From Moduliflexus sp964602655 (lineage in GTDB: Bacteria > Moduliflexota > Moduliflexia > Moduliflexales > Moduliflexaceae): a stretch of DNA of 29,214 bases. Positions 7,711-18,166 of this stretch are shown here, piece after piece. A program made the translations under genes and the position numbers. Numbering within the stretch: the first letter of the stretch is position 1; each line of letters opens with the position of its first letter. Below the pieces are notes generated by a model. The model ran no database searches. It saw only the letters and a list, made by a program, of their open reading frames with translations, and had not been told where the DNA came from. The stretch spans positions 1 to 29,214 of the forward strand of contig CAZRSF010000081.1 of NCBI GenBank assembly GCA_964602655.1, in the 5' to 3' direction.

Positions 7711-8640
7711 ATGATAAAATCGCCTCAACTTACTACTATTTTACAGAATACGGGCTATCCGTTTCCGTCGCATTGGATGGATATGAACGGCGTCTCCTAT
7801 CACTATATTGATGAAGGCTTGCGCGACGCGCCGGTCTTGCTGATGGTGCACGGCAATCCGACCTGGTCGTTTTATTTTCGCCATCTGATTACCGAGTTCT
7901 CGCGTGATTTCCGTGTTATCGCCCCGGATCATATCGGCTGCGGACTGTCGGAAAAACCACAGCAATATGCCTACACGCTGGAACAGCATATTACGAATCT
8001 TGAGCAGCTTTGCCTTCATCTCGACCTGCATCATGTGACGCTGGTCGTCCATGATTGGGGCGGCGCGATTGGCATGGGCGCTGCTGTCAGACATCCTGAG
8101 CGCATTCAACAGTTTGTGATATTCAATACCTCTGCGTTTTTTGTGCCGGTGCTGCCGTTGCGAATTTCAATATGCCGCATTCCGGTGATCGGCGAATTCC
8201 TCGTCCGGGGCTTGAATGGTTTTGCCAGAGCCGCGCTGCGGTATGCGACCTCGCAACCGGAGCGATTTACGAACGATGTCAAATCCGGGTATCTCGCGCC
8301 GTATTCTAATTGGCATGACCGCATCGCGCTGCATCGGTTCGTCAGAGATATTCCAATGGAAGATACGCATTCCACTCGCCGCACGTTAAACGAAATTGAC
8401 AAAGAATCGCCGCGTTTTCAACACCATCCGATGTTGATTCTCTGGGGCAAAGACGATTTTTGTTTTACGGAACGCGATTTTCTGCCGGAATGGCGGCGGC
8501 GTTTCCCGGAAGCCGATGTCCACGTCCTGGAACATGCCGGACATTATGTCGTCGAAGACGCGCACGAGCGCATCATCCCCCTGATGTCGAAATTCCTGGA
8601 ACGCGACCGCCCCGCCGCAAAAGAGACGAATCCCTCTTGA
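7711..8640 (+). CDS. oleB: Alpha/beta hydrolase, OleB-type beta-lactone decarboxylase
   Basis: A 309-aa alpha/beta hydrolase of the haloalkane-dehalogenase group. The oxyanion region is HGNPTWSF, the nucleophile is Asp115 in VVHDWGGAIGMG, acids D248/D249 lie in WGKDDFCF, and the catalytic His278 lies in EHAGHYVVED. Segments such as PDHIGCGLSEKP, NTSAF and HDRIALHRFVRDIP match my recollection of OleB rather than true dehalogenases. OleB decarboxylates a cis-beta-lactone to a long-chain cis-olefin. The neighbouring gene encodes the OleC-type enzyme that makes the lactone, which supports the call. A weak AGGA precedes the ATG. A dehalogenase activity is the main alternative. Confidence 0.82.
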   Translation: MIKSPQLTTILQNTGYPFPSHWMDMNGVSYHYIDEGLRDAPVLLMVHGNPTWSFYFRHLITEFSRDFRVIAPDHIGCGLSEKPQQYAYTLEQHITNLEQLCLHLDLHHVTLVVHDWGGAIGMGAAVRHPERIQQFVIFNTSAFFVPVLPLRISICRIPVIGEFLVRGLNGFARAALRYATSQPERFTNDVKSGYLAPYSNWHDRIALHRFVRDIPMEDTHSTRRTLNEIDKESPRFQHHPMLILWGKDDFCFTERDFLPEWRRRFPEADVHVLEHAGHYVVEDAHERIIPLMSKFLERDRPAAKETNPS

Positions 8641-8650
8641 ATTTCAACGT

Positions 8651-8683
8651 ATCCCTGTCAGGATTTTAAACCCTGACAGGGAT
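8651..8683. repeat. Interspersed palindrome, family B (copy 2)
   Basis: ATCCCTGTCAGG and CCTGACAGGGAT form 12-bp perfect arms around a centre containing TTTTAAA. It fills most of the 55-bp gap between oleB and oleC. No good Shine-Dalgarno precedes oleC, so the insertion may have altered how the second gene is translated. Confidence 0.75.
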
Positions 8684-8695
8684 AACAAACCTCCT

Positions 8696-10348
8696 ATGCG
8701 CTATAATATTGCACAAGCCCTCTCCGACATGGCCGCCCGCGCGCCATATCGCCCGGCCATCGTCTTTCCGGCTGGCCGCGATGCTCACGGACGCGCGACA
8801 TTCACGCAACTGACGTTTCAGCAGTTGAACGCGCTCTGCGATTCGTATGCGCATGGATTGGCGCAATACGGCATCAAACAGGGCGACCGCGCTCTGATGA
8901 TGGTGCGCCCCGGCGTGGAATTGATTGCGGTGGCGTTTGCGCTGCTGAAAATTGGCGCAGTTCCGGTATTGATTGATCCCGGCATGGGGCGCAAGGCATT
9001 TCTGCAATGCGTCGCCGAAACCGAACCGACTGCGATGATCGGCATTCCATTGGCGCACGTCATGCGGAAAGTTTTTCCGAAGCCGTTTCGAACCGTCCGG
9101 CGTTTCGTGACTGTCGGCAAGCGGTTGTTCTGGGAAGGCGCGACGCTCGCCGAATTGCAATCGTCGTCCCGCGAGCCGTTCCCGATTGCGCCGACCACGA
9201 CCGAGGACGAAGCGGCGGTCGCCTTTACATCGGGCGGCACGGGCATTCCGAAAGGCGTCGCGTATCTGCACGGCATTTTCAAGAAACAAGTCGAAATCAT
9301 GCGCGACGAAATGGGCGTGACAGAAGGCGAAGTGCATCTTTCCGTCATGTATATTTTTGCGCTGTTTAATCCCGCGCTCGGCGTGACGACGATTATTCCC
9401 GACATGGACGCCCGCAAAACGGCGCAGGTCAACCCCGCCTATTTAGTGGAATCCATCGAAACGTTCGGCGTGACGATGAGCCTCGGTTCGCCGCTGATCT
9501 GGAGCATTTTGGCAGATTACTGCCTGAAACATGCGCTCAAATTGCCGTCACTGAAACATGTCTTTATGTTCGGCGCAGAAGTGATGCCGGATGTCGTCGA
9601 ACGCTTTGCGAACGTGCTGTCGAGCGGGAAAATTTACACGCCCTACGGCGCGACCGAGGCGCTGCCGTTGACGCTGATGCCGGGCGAAGATATTCTCTCG
9701 GAAACTGGCGAAAAGACGCTGAACGGAGCGGGAGTCTGTGTCGGCGCTCCGATTGGCGGCTTGCAGGCGCGAATTATTCCGATTTTCGATGAGCCGATTG
9801 CAACATGGAACGACGCGCTTGTGCTGCCTGCCGGTCAGATCGGCGAAATCGCCATCAAAGGCGAGGTCGTCACGCGGGACTACGTCAATCGTCCGCGCCA
9901 GACTACAGAAGCGAAAATTCGAGACGGCAACAGTTTCTGGCATCGCATGGGCGATCTCGGTTATCTTGACGAGCAGGGGCGCATCTGGGTCTGCGGACGC
10001 AAATCGCACCGGGTCGAAACGGCGTCGGGCTTGCTGCTGCCGGTACAGGTCGAAGCGATTTTCAATCAGCATCCGGCCGTCAAACGTTCTGCGCTCGTCG
10101 GCCTCGGCGCGTACGGTCAGCAGCAGCCGGTTGTGATTATCGAAACGCTGCCGGAATATGTGCCGCAGACGGAGCAGGCGACGCAACGCCTGATTGACGA
10201 ACTGCGGGAACTCGGCCAGCAACATGAGCATACGCGGGATATTCGAACCGTTCTGTTTCATCCGTCATTCCCGGTGGACGTGCGGCATAACACGAAAATA
10301 GACCGCCTGGCCTTGCGCGATTGGGCGACGCGGCAGTTGAAAGCGTGA
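8696..10348 (+). CDS. oleC: AMP-dependent synthetase, OleC-type beta-lactone synthetase
   Basis: A 550-aa enzyme of the acyl-adenylate-forming (ANL) superfamily. Motifs are the phosphate loop TSGGTGIPKG (178-187), PYGATE (316-321) and MGDLGY with D420. The early segment AVPVLIDPGMGRK and the surrounding residues resemble OleC, which converts a 2-alkyl-3-hydroxy fatty acid with ATP to a beta-lactone. That lactone is the substrate of OleB, encoded just upstream. The usual partners OleA (thiolase-fold condensing enzyme) and OleD (reductase) are not in this window. The start lacks a clear ribosome site. A generic fatty-acid CoA ligase is the alternative, but the oleB linkage argues against it. 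Confidence 0.85.
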   Translation: MRYNIAQALSDMAARAPYRPAIVFPAGRDAHGRATFTQLTFQQLNALCDSYAHGLAQYGIKQGDRALMMVRPGVELIAVAFALLKIGAVPVLIDPGMGRKAFLQCVAETEPTAMIGIPLAHVMRKVFPKPFRTVRRFVTVGKRLFWEGATLAELQSSSREPFPIAPTTTEDEAAVAFTSGGTGIPKGVAYLHGIFKKQVEIMRDEMGVTEGEVHLSVMYIFALFNPALGVTTIIPDMDARKTAQVNPAYLVESIETFGVTMSLGSPLIWSILADYCLKHALKLPSLKHVFMFGAEVMPDVVERFANVLSSGKIYTPYGATEALPLTLMPGEDILSETGEKTLNGAGVCVGAPIGGLQARIIPIFDEPIATWNDALVLPAGQIGEIAIKGEVVTRDYVNRPRQTTEAKIRDGNSFWHRMGDLGYLDEQGRIWVCGRKSHRVETASGLLLPVQVEAIFNQHPAVKRSALVGLGAYGQQQPVVIIETLPEYVPQTEQATQRLIDELRELGQQHEHTRDIRTVLFHPSFPVDVRHNTKIDRLALRDWATRQLKA

Positions 10349-10465
10349 CCCGGCGGGGCGACCGAAACGACCGGCTTTTTTCGAGAGTATTCGTAATTTT
10401 CTTGACAAGCTCGCGGCAGAATTGACGAATGTAGCACCCGATTAACATTATAAGGAGCTATTCAT

Positions 10466-10493
10466 GTAGGTCGAAACTCCAGTTTCGACCTAC
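10466..10493. repeat. Interspersed palindrome, family A (GTAGGTCG variant)
   Basis: GTAGGTCGAAACT and AGTTTCGACCTAC form 13-bp perfect arms with a CC centre. Copies with paired substitutions lie at 23260-23595 and 25990-26017. It sits right after an AAGGAG-N6-ATG, so that ATG runs directly into a TAG stop contributed by the palindrome. Confidence 0.8.
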
Positions 10494-10532
10494 ACCACAA
10501 CGCATGAACATTTTATTTTCAGAGGAGTCAAG

Positions 10533-11084
10533 ATGAAAAAAGACGAGTGCATTTTATTCAGCGGCGGCATCAAAGGGGCGGAAGCGGAATTCGGCGCGAA
10601 CGCCGAGCGGTTCGGCATCGAAGAAGTCAATTTCACGTTCGACGGACACGATAGAGTTCGCCAGCGCGGCGCGCGTTACCTGAATCACGATGAGTTGCAA
10701 AATGGCGATGTCAGCCTGGAATACGTCTCGAAATTGATGAATCGCAGTTACAAACAAGGGCAGGTGTTTCGTAAGATTCTGCAAAGCATCTGGTATCAGA
10801 TCAACAACGGTCAGGAAATTTATGTCGTCGGCGAGATTCTCGACAACAAAACCGTCAACGGCGGCACGGGTTGGGGCGCGGAATTTGCCAAAATCTGCAA
10901 TAAACCGTTGTTCGTGTTCGATCAGAAACGGGATGCGTGGTTCGTATGGAAGCAAACGGATTGGGTGAAATGCGAAGACGCGCCAGTCATCAGCCATCCG
11001 CATTTTACAGGAACCGGCACGCGCTTTCTGGAAGAAAACGGTAAACACGCGATTGCCGAACTCTTCGAGCGCTCATTCGCTTGA
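10533..11084 (+). CDS. Uncharacterised protein, possibly SLOG-like Rossmann fold
   Basis: A 183-aa soluble protein preceded by a strong AGAGGAG. I do not recognise a named family with certainty. It has an early glycine-rich turn (LFSGGIKGAEAEFG, residues 8-21) and a second (VNGGTGWGAEFAKICNKPLFVFD, around 108-130) alternating with predicted strands. This is reminiscent of SLOG/LOG-type nucleotide-binding folds, where a GGxxG turn precedes a helix and a PLFVFD-type strand. No signal peptide or membrane segment is present. It stands alone between oleC and nifJ, with repeats on both sides, so context gives no function. Confidence 0.8.
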   Translation: MKKDECILFSGGIKGAEAEFGANAERFGIEEVNFTFDGHDRVRQRGARYLNHDELQNGDVSLEYVSKLMNRSYKQGQVFRKILQSIWYQINNGQEIYVVGEILDNKTVNGGTGWGAEFAKICNKPLFVFDQKRDAWFVWKQTDWVKCEDAPVISHPHFTGTGTRFLEENGKHAIAELFERSFA

Positions 11085-11116
11085 TGGCGTCATTGCCCCG
11101 CTTTCCTATTCCTCAT

Positions 11117-11147
11117 CGTAGAGACGCCCTGTCGGTGCGTCTCTACG
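11117..11147. repeat. Interspersed palindrome
   Basis: CGTAGAGACGC and GCGTCTCTACG form perfect 11-bp arms with a 9-nt loop. It lies just after the 10533-11084 gene in the 232-bp gap before nifJ. The arm resembles a GTAGAGACG repeat common in many bacterial genomes. It may double as a transcript end for the upstream gene. Confidence 0.65.
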
Positions 11148-11171
11148 GAAACATCAGAAAAAGAGAAATTC

Positions 11172-11303
11172 ATGCGGTTTATCAACCCCGCCACTTTTTT
11201 CTTGACGCAACTCGCAACCGGCAAACAAGATGTTCCCTATTTGAAACCTACGTTTTTGTCAGTCAAACCAAAGAAGTTCATCATGTTATCAATCTATTAC
11301 TAA
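11172..11303 (+). CDS. Possible 43-aa leader ORF upstream of nifJ
   Basis: A short frame runs from an ATG with a weak AGAGAAA upstream to a TAA that overlaps the TAAGGAG ribosome site of nifJ. The product would be basic and without recognisable motifs. Its stop overlapping the next gene's ribosome site would allow translational coupling, but there is no evidence that it is expressed and it may be chance. Confidence 0.2.
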   Translation: MRFINPATFFLTQLATGKQDVPYLKPTFLSVKPKKFIMLSIYY

Positions 11304-11316
11304 GGAGCAACACGTT

Positions 11317-14865
<3,549 letters not shown>

Positions 14866-14878
14866 TCGTTTCACACAC

Positions 14879-14912
14879 AGCCCGGCGCGTTTCGATGCGC
14901 CGGGCTTTTTTT
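14879..14912 (+). terminator. Rho-independent terminator of nifJ
   Basis: AGCCCGGCGC and GCGCCGGGCT pair as a 10-bp GC-rich stem with an 8-nt loop, followed at once by a run of T. It starts 13 bp after the TAG stop. Confidence 0.92.
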
Positions 14913-14925
14913 ATGTGCCAAGCTC

Positions 14926-14956
14926 TTGACAAAATTTGGTGCAGCCTTCATAGAAT
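14926..14956 (+). promoter_or_regulatory. Promoter for the selenoprotein gene
   Basis: TTGACA and TAGAAT (five of six bases of the -10 consensus) are 19 bp apart, slightly long. They lie directly after the nifJ terminator and about 70 bp before the peroxiredoxin-like ATG. Confidence 0.45.
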
Positions 14957-15026
14957 GAATAGGGAAGGTTAATCCTGTTTGATCGAGGACGTTTGGAAGA
15001 GCAAAGATGCTTGAAAGGAGGCCATT

Positions 15027-15488
15027 ATGGCAAAAGTTCAACTCAACATGCCTGCGCCGGATTTTACGTTGAATGACGTGTCCGGCAAGCCGGTGACGCT
15101 GTCGTCGTTTCAAGGACAAAAGGTCGTGGTGTTAGTGTTCAATCGAGGCTTTGTCTGACCCTTCTGCCGCCGGCACATGGCGCAGTTGCGCCAGGATTAC
15201 GAGAAATTCGCGGCAAAAGGCGCAGAAATCGTGGTGGTGGGGCCAGATACCGCTGAGGTATTCGCGCATCACTGGGAAAAAGAGCAGTACCCGTTCGTCG
15301 GTCTGCCTGACCCGGATTTGCAAGTCTTAAATCTGTACGGACAGGAAGTCAGACTCCTGAAGCTTGGCCGCCTGCCCGCGCAAATGCTGATTGATAAACA
15401 GGGCATCATCCGTTTTGCGCATTATGGCGACTCTATGCAGGACATCCCGCCGAACGACGCCCTGCTGGATGTGATTGCGACGCTATGA
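15027..15488 (+). CDS. Peroxiredoxin-like selenoprotein (in-frame TGA = Sec44)
   Basis: A 153-aa thioredoxin-fold AhpC/TSA-type protein, probably reducing peroxides or acting as a thiol oxidoreductase. Translation from the ATG at 15027 (AAAGGAG seven bases upstream) gives MPAPDFTLNDVSGK, then VVVLVFNRGFV, then TGA at 15156-15158, then PFCRRHMAQLRQDY and a normal peroxiredoxin-like C-terminus. The TGA falls where this family has its first catalytic cysteine (F-x-R-G-x-W-C-P-Y-C), giving U44-P-F-C47. A hairpin follows the TGA at SECIS distance. Reading stays in frame across the TGA with conserved protein on both sides, so a dead gene or frameshift is unlikely. A base error from TGC or TGT is the main alternative. 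TGA is an ordinary stop elsewhere in the window. Confidence 0.88.
15164..15185 (+). promoter_or_regulatory. Bacterial SECIS-like hairpin
   Basis: Directly after the TGA, CTG-C-CGCC pairs with GGCG-CAG: seven base pairs with one bulged C and a 7-nt loop GGCACAT starting 13 nt past the TGA. Bacterial SECIS elements are hairpins just downstream of UGA whose apical loop begins with G and binds SelB. The pairing lies within codons for PFCRRHMAQ, so the RNA and the protein constrain the same bases. Confidence 0.6.
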
Positions 15489-15492
15489 AAGC

Positions 15493-15518
15493 CCTGCCAG
15501 GGTTCGAACCCTGGCAGG
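15493..15518. repeat. Interspersed palindrome, family B (copy 3)
   Basis: CCTGCCAGGGTTC and GAACCCTGGCAGG form a perfect 26-bp palindrome that begins four bases after the selenoprotein stop. Outside it, AAGC and CTT extend the symmetry with one extra C. It could stabilise or end that transcript. Confidence 0.8.
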
Positions 15519-15730
15519 CTTGTGTGTTTACCTCATAAAAAAGACGGTTCTGCGTCGAACGGCGCGAAACGAATCCTGTTCTTTCTTGAAATTTTTCCTT
15601 GTCAAATCTCCTCATCTTTCGGTAGCCTGCAAGAGGTCTGAGATCAACAACAGAACGTGAGATGCACAAGAAGGCGTTCGAGGCGAATTTTTTATCGAGC
15701 CTCATCGGCGCGTATCAAGGATAGAGCATT

Positions 15731-18043
15731 ATGAAACGATCATCGCTGCGAACCAGGCTGCTTGGCGTCGGACTCTTACTCGCCTTATTGACCTCTGCCG
15801 GTTTTTCCATTACGTATGCCGTGTTGGCAAAGCAGGACAAACATCGCGAATTCGTCCGCCAGATTCAGATGGCGCTGCGATTTTTCGGCGATGAATTCGC
15901 CACGCGTTCTCAAGAATCCGTTCGAACGCTCGAAGAATTCGCATCCCAGGAATTTACGCTCTCCCTGCTTCTGAAAATGTATCGGCAAACCCCGGACGAT
16001 TTCGTCAACGCCTTTGCCAAAGGTCGTTCGAAAATGGAGAATGCCAGTTATTTCGGTCGAACCGGGGCGGCATTACAACAGCTTGGGCATCGAATGGCCG
16101 CCAAACGCGTGTTGGCCTATGGCGCGGATAAACGGTTGCTGCTTGTCTATCTGCGAGAGGGCGCGAAAGAAACGGTCGGCGCGTATGTCAACTCTGAGAC
16201 GAATCGCGAGACGCTGCTGCCATTAGATGACGCCTCACAACTCTCCATGCTCGTCATGAACAAACAATCTCCGTCGGATGCGCTTCTGCCAGAGGGGATA
16301 CGCGCTGTATATCCTCAGCAAATTGCCACGACGGCGGCGACGGCGTTTTTTTATGACGGAGAGGTCGGATTTCATCTCAGCGTTCCGATCATGCTTGACG
16401 GCGCGCTTGCTGGCGTGCTTGTCGCAGAAATTCCCTTCTACACGCAAGAGAGAATCGAACGGTATGCGCTGTTGAGCGACACGTCAGTGAATCTTTTTTT
16501 GGGAACGACCTTATTTGCAGGCACGCTGCCGGAAGAAACGGTTGTTGCGGACGCTGTGCGCGAGCAAATGCCCTCCTGCGCGGAGATGCTCGGCAAGGAA
16601 CGCCGCGCATCGGTCGCGCCGGTTCGGATTGGCAATCAGTCGTATTATCAGGCGCGTTGCGCACTCCATCGCGAAAGCGGCGAGGCTATCGGCGTATTGA
16701 CCGCCAGCCTGCCGCAGCGTCTCGAACAGCAGGCGATGTGGCGCATGACTGCCAGCGTCGTCGTCATTGGCGGCATGCTCACGCTGCTTGTCTGCGGCTC
16801 GATTGTCTGGTTTACGCGAGACATGCTGCGGTTTCTGGATATCGTGATTGTGTACATTCAGCGCTTTGCCAAAGGGGATATTCCTGAAAAGCTGCCGGAA
16901 ACGTATGCCAATGAATTTTTGGAGGTCGCGATCAATCTGAATCTGCTGGTTGATGCCATGCAGAACGCGACTGAATTGGCGCGAGACATTGCCAGAGGGA
17001 ATTTGGCGGTAGAGATCACGCCGCGTTCCGCGCAAGATATGCTGATGCACGCGCTGGCGGAAATGGTCAGAAGCCTGCAAGATGCGGCGCAGGTGGCCGA
17101 ACAGATTGCCGGCGGAAACCTGACTGTCCGCATGGAAGAACGTTCGACGCACGATACCTGGACGCAAGCGCTTCGGAAAATGCTGACGACGCTGAAAGAT
17201 TTGGTCGGGAAAATTAAGCACACGGCAGACAATATTGCGGATGGCAGCCGCGAGTTGCATGAACGGTCTGAGGAAGTCTCGACCGGAACCAATCGTCAAG
17301 CGACGTTAATCGAGGAAATCAGCGCGTCGTTAGAGCAGATGCTCGCCAATATCAGCCAGAATGCCGAGAATGCCTCGCAGACCGAAACGATTGCCCGCGA
17401 AGCGGCGGAAGAAGCGATTGAAAGCGGCAAATCCATGCAGGAAACCGTGAGTGCGATCCGCCAGATTATCAACAAAATCGCGGTGATTCAGGATATTGCC
17501 GGTCAGACGCATTTGCTCTCGTTGAACGCGACGATTGAAGCGGCGCGCGCTCAGGAACACGGTAAAGCGTTCGGCGTGGTCGCCTCAGAGGTTCGCAGTC
17601 TTTCCAAGACCACGAAAACCGCAGCGGAAGAAATCGATCTGCTGGCGGGTTCAACGATCCGAGCGACCGAATTGTCGGGCGAATTGATGGCGCAACTCGT
17701 CCCCAATATTCAGCATACGGCGGAATTAGTGCGCGAGATCAGCGCGGCGACCAGTGAACAGCGCACTGGCACAGGTCAAGTCAATCACGCGATTCAGGAT
17801 TTGGATCACCTCACCCAGCAATACGTTGTGACGGCGGAATCGTTAGCATCCGCCGCCGAAGAACTGCATTTACAAGCCGAAGAACTTCGCAAGACCATCG
17901 CCTTTTTCCGAATAGACAACCATGAACATCCGCCGAAAGACGTGACGACGAGGCGGCGTTCGTCGGATAAAACGCCTGCGTTGCGAACCGAGACGCTGCC
18001 TGATGCGCGCGATGAATTAGACGAGAAATTCGAGCGGTATTAA
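15731..18043 (+). CDS. Methyl-accepting chemotaxis protein with stacked HAMP units
   Basis: A 770-aa transmembrane chemoreceptor. TM1 lies at about 10-30, a periplasmic sensor at about 33-335 (a Cache-like fold is likely but not certain) and TM2 at about 340-360. Then come HAMP-like units in series (about 362-410, 415-455 with ARDIARGNLAVEI, and 457-500 with AEQIAGGNLTVRM). The methyl-accepting domain follows with tip IAGQTHLLSLNATIEAARAQ near 600. QTH replaces the usual QTN, an uncommon change at the CheA/CheW contact tip. The last residues are KFERY after a polar linker, matching the EFERY end of the receptor at 3200-6097. The ligand is unknown. No sigma-54 site is visible upstream. Confidence 0.93.
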   Translation: MKRSSLRTRLLGVGLLLALLTSAGFSITYAVLAKQDKHREFVRQIQMALRFFGDEFATRSQESVRTLEEFASQEFTLSLLLKMYRQTPDDFVNAFAKGRSKMENASYFGRTGAALQQLGHRMAAKRVLAYGADKRLLLVYLREGAKETVGAYVNSETNRETLLPLDDASQLSMLVMNKQSPSDALLPEGIRAVYPQQIATTAATAFFYDGEVGFHLSVPIMLDGALAGVLVAEIPFYTQERIERYALLSDTSVNLFLGTTLFAGTLPEETVVADAVREQMPSCAEMLGKERRASVAPVRIGNQSYYQARCALHRESGEAIGVLTASLPQRLEQQAMWRMTASVVVIGGMLTLLVCGSIVWFTRDMLRFLDIVIVYIQRFAKGDIPEKLPETYANEFLEVAINLNLLVDAMQNATELARDIARGNLAVEITPRSAQDMLMHALAEMVRSLQDAAQVAEQIAGGNLTVRMEERSTHDTWTQALRKMLTTLKDLVGKIKHTADNIADGSRELHERSEEVSTGTNRQATLIEEISASLEQMLANISQNAENASQTETIAREAAEEAIESGKSMQETVSAIRQIINKIAVIQDIAGQTHLLSLNATIEAARAQEHGKAFGVVASEVRSLSKTTKTAAEEIDLLAGSTIRATELSGELMAQLVPNIQHTAELVREISAATSEQRTGTGQVNHAIQDLDHLTQQYVVTAESLASAAEELHLQAEELRKTIAFFRIDNHEHPPKDVTTRRRSSDKTPALRTETLPDARDELDEKFERY

Positions 18044-18053
18044 TCAGAATATC

Positions 18054-18146
18054 ACCGCAAAGACGCAAAGAACAAGCATCGTATTATGAGGTTTTCAAGA
18101 CCTTGGGGTTCTTGTTATTTTCTTTGCGCCTCTGCGTCTTTGCGGT
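18054..18146. repeat. Long inverted repeat (MITE-like)
   Basis: ACCGCAAAGACGC (18054-18066) and GCGTCTTTGCGGT (18134-18146) are perfect 13-bp ends. The interior has a further complementary pair, GCAAAGAACAAG and CTTGTT..CTTTGC. The end sequence resembles a widespread ACCGCAAAGACGC repeat. It lies between the chemoreceptor and yifB and reaches to within about 20 bp of the yifB ATG. Confidence 0.7.
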
Positions 18147-18166
18147 AAAATATACGGGAGGGAAAC

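Noticed and set aside
10349..10390. Intrinsic terminator after oleC
   Set aside because: CCGGC followed by TTTTTT looks promising, but I find no complementary upstream arm to make a real stem.
15156..15158. TGA read as Trp or Gly (altered genetic code)
   Set aside because: TGA is the normal stop of several genes here, including ATGA overlaps at 19977 and 24366, and Trp is TGG throughout. Only this one TGA interrupts a conserved protein.
15493..15518. tRNA T-arm-like GGTTCGAACC
   Set aside because: The motif is the centre of a perfect palindrome; no acceptor, D or anticodon stems or cloverleaf spacing surround it. The TTCGAACC at 6144-6151 fails for the same reason.
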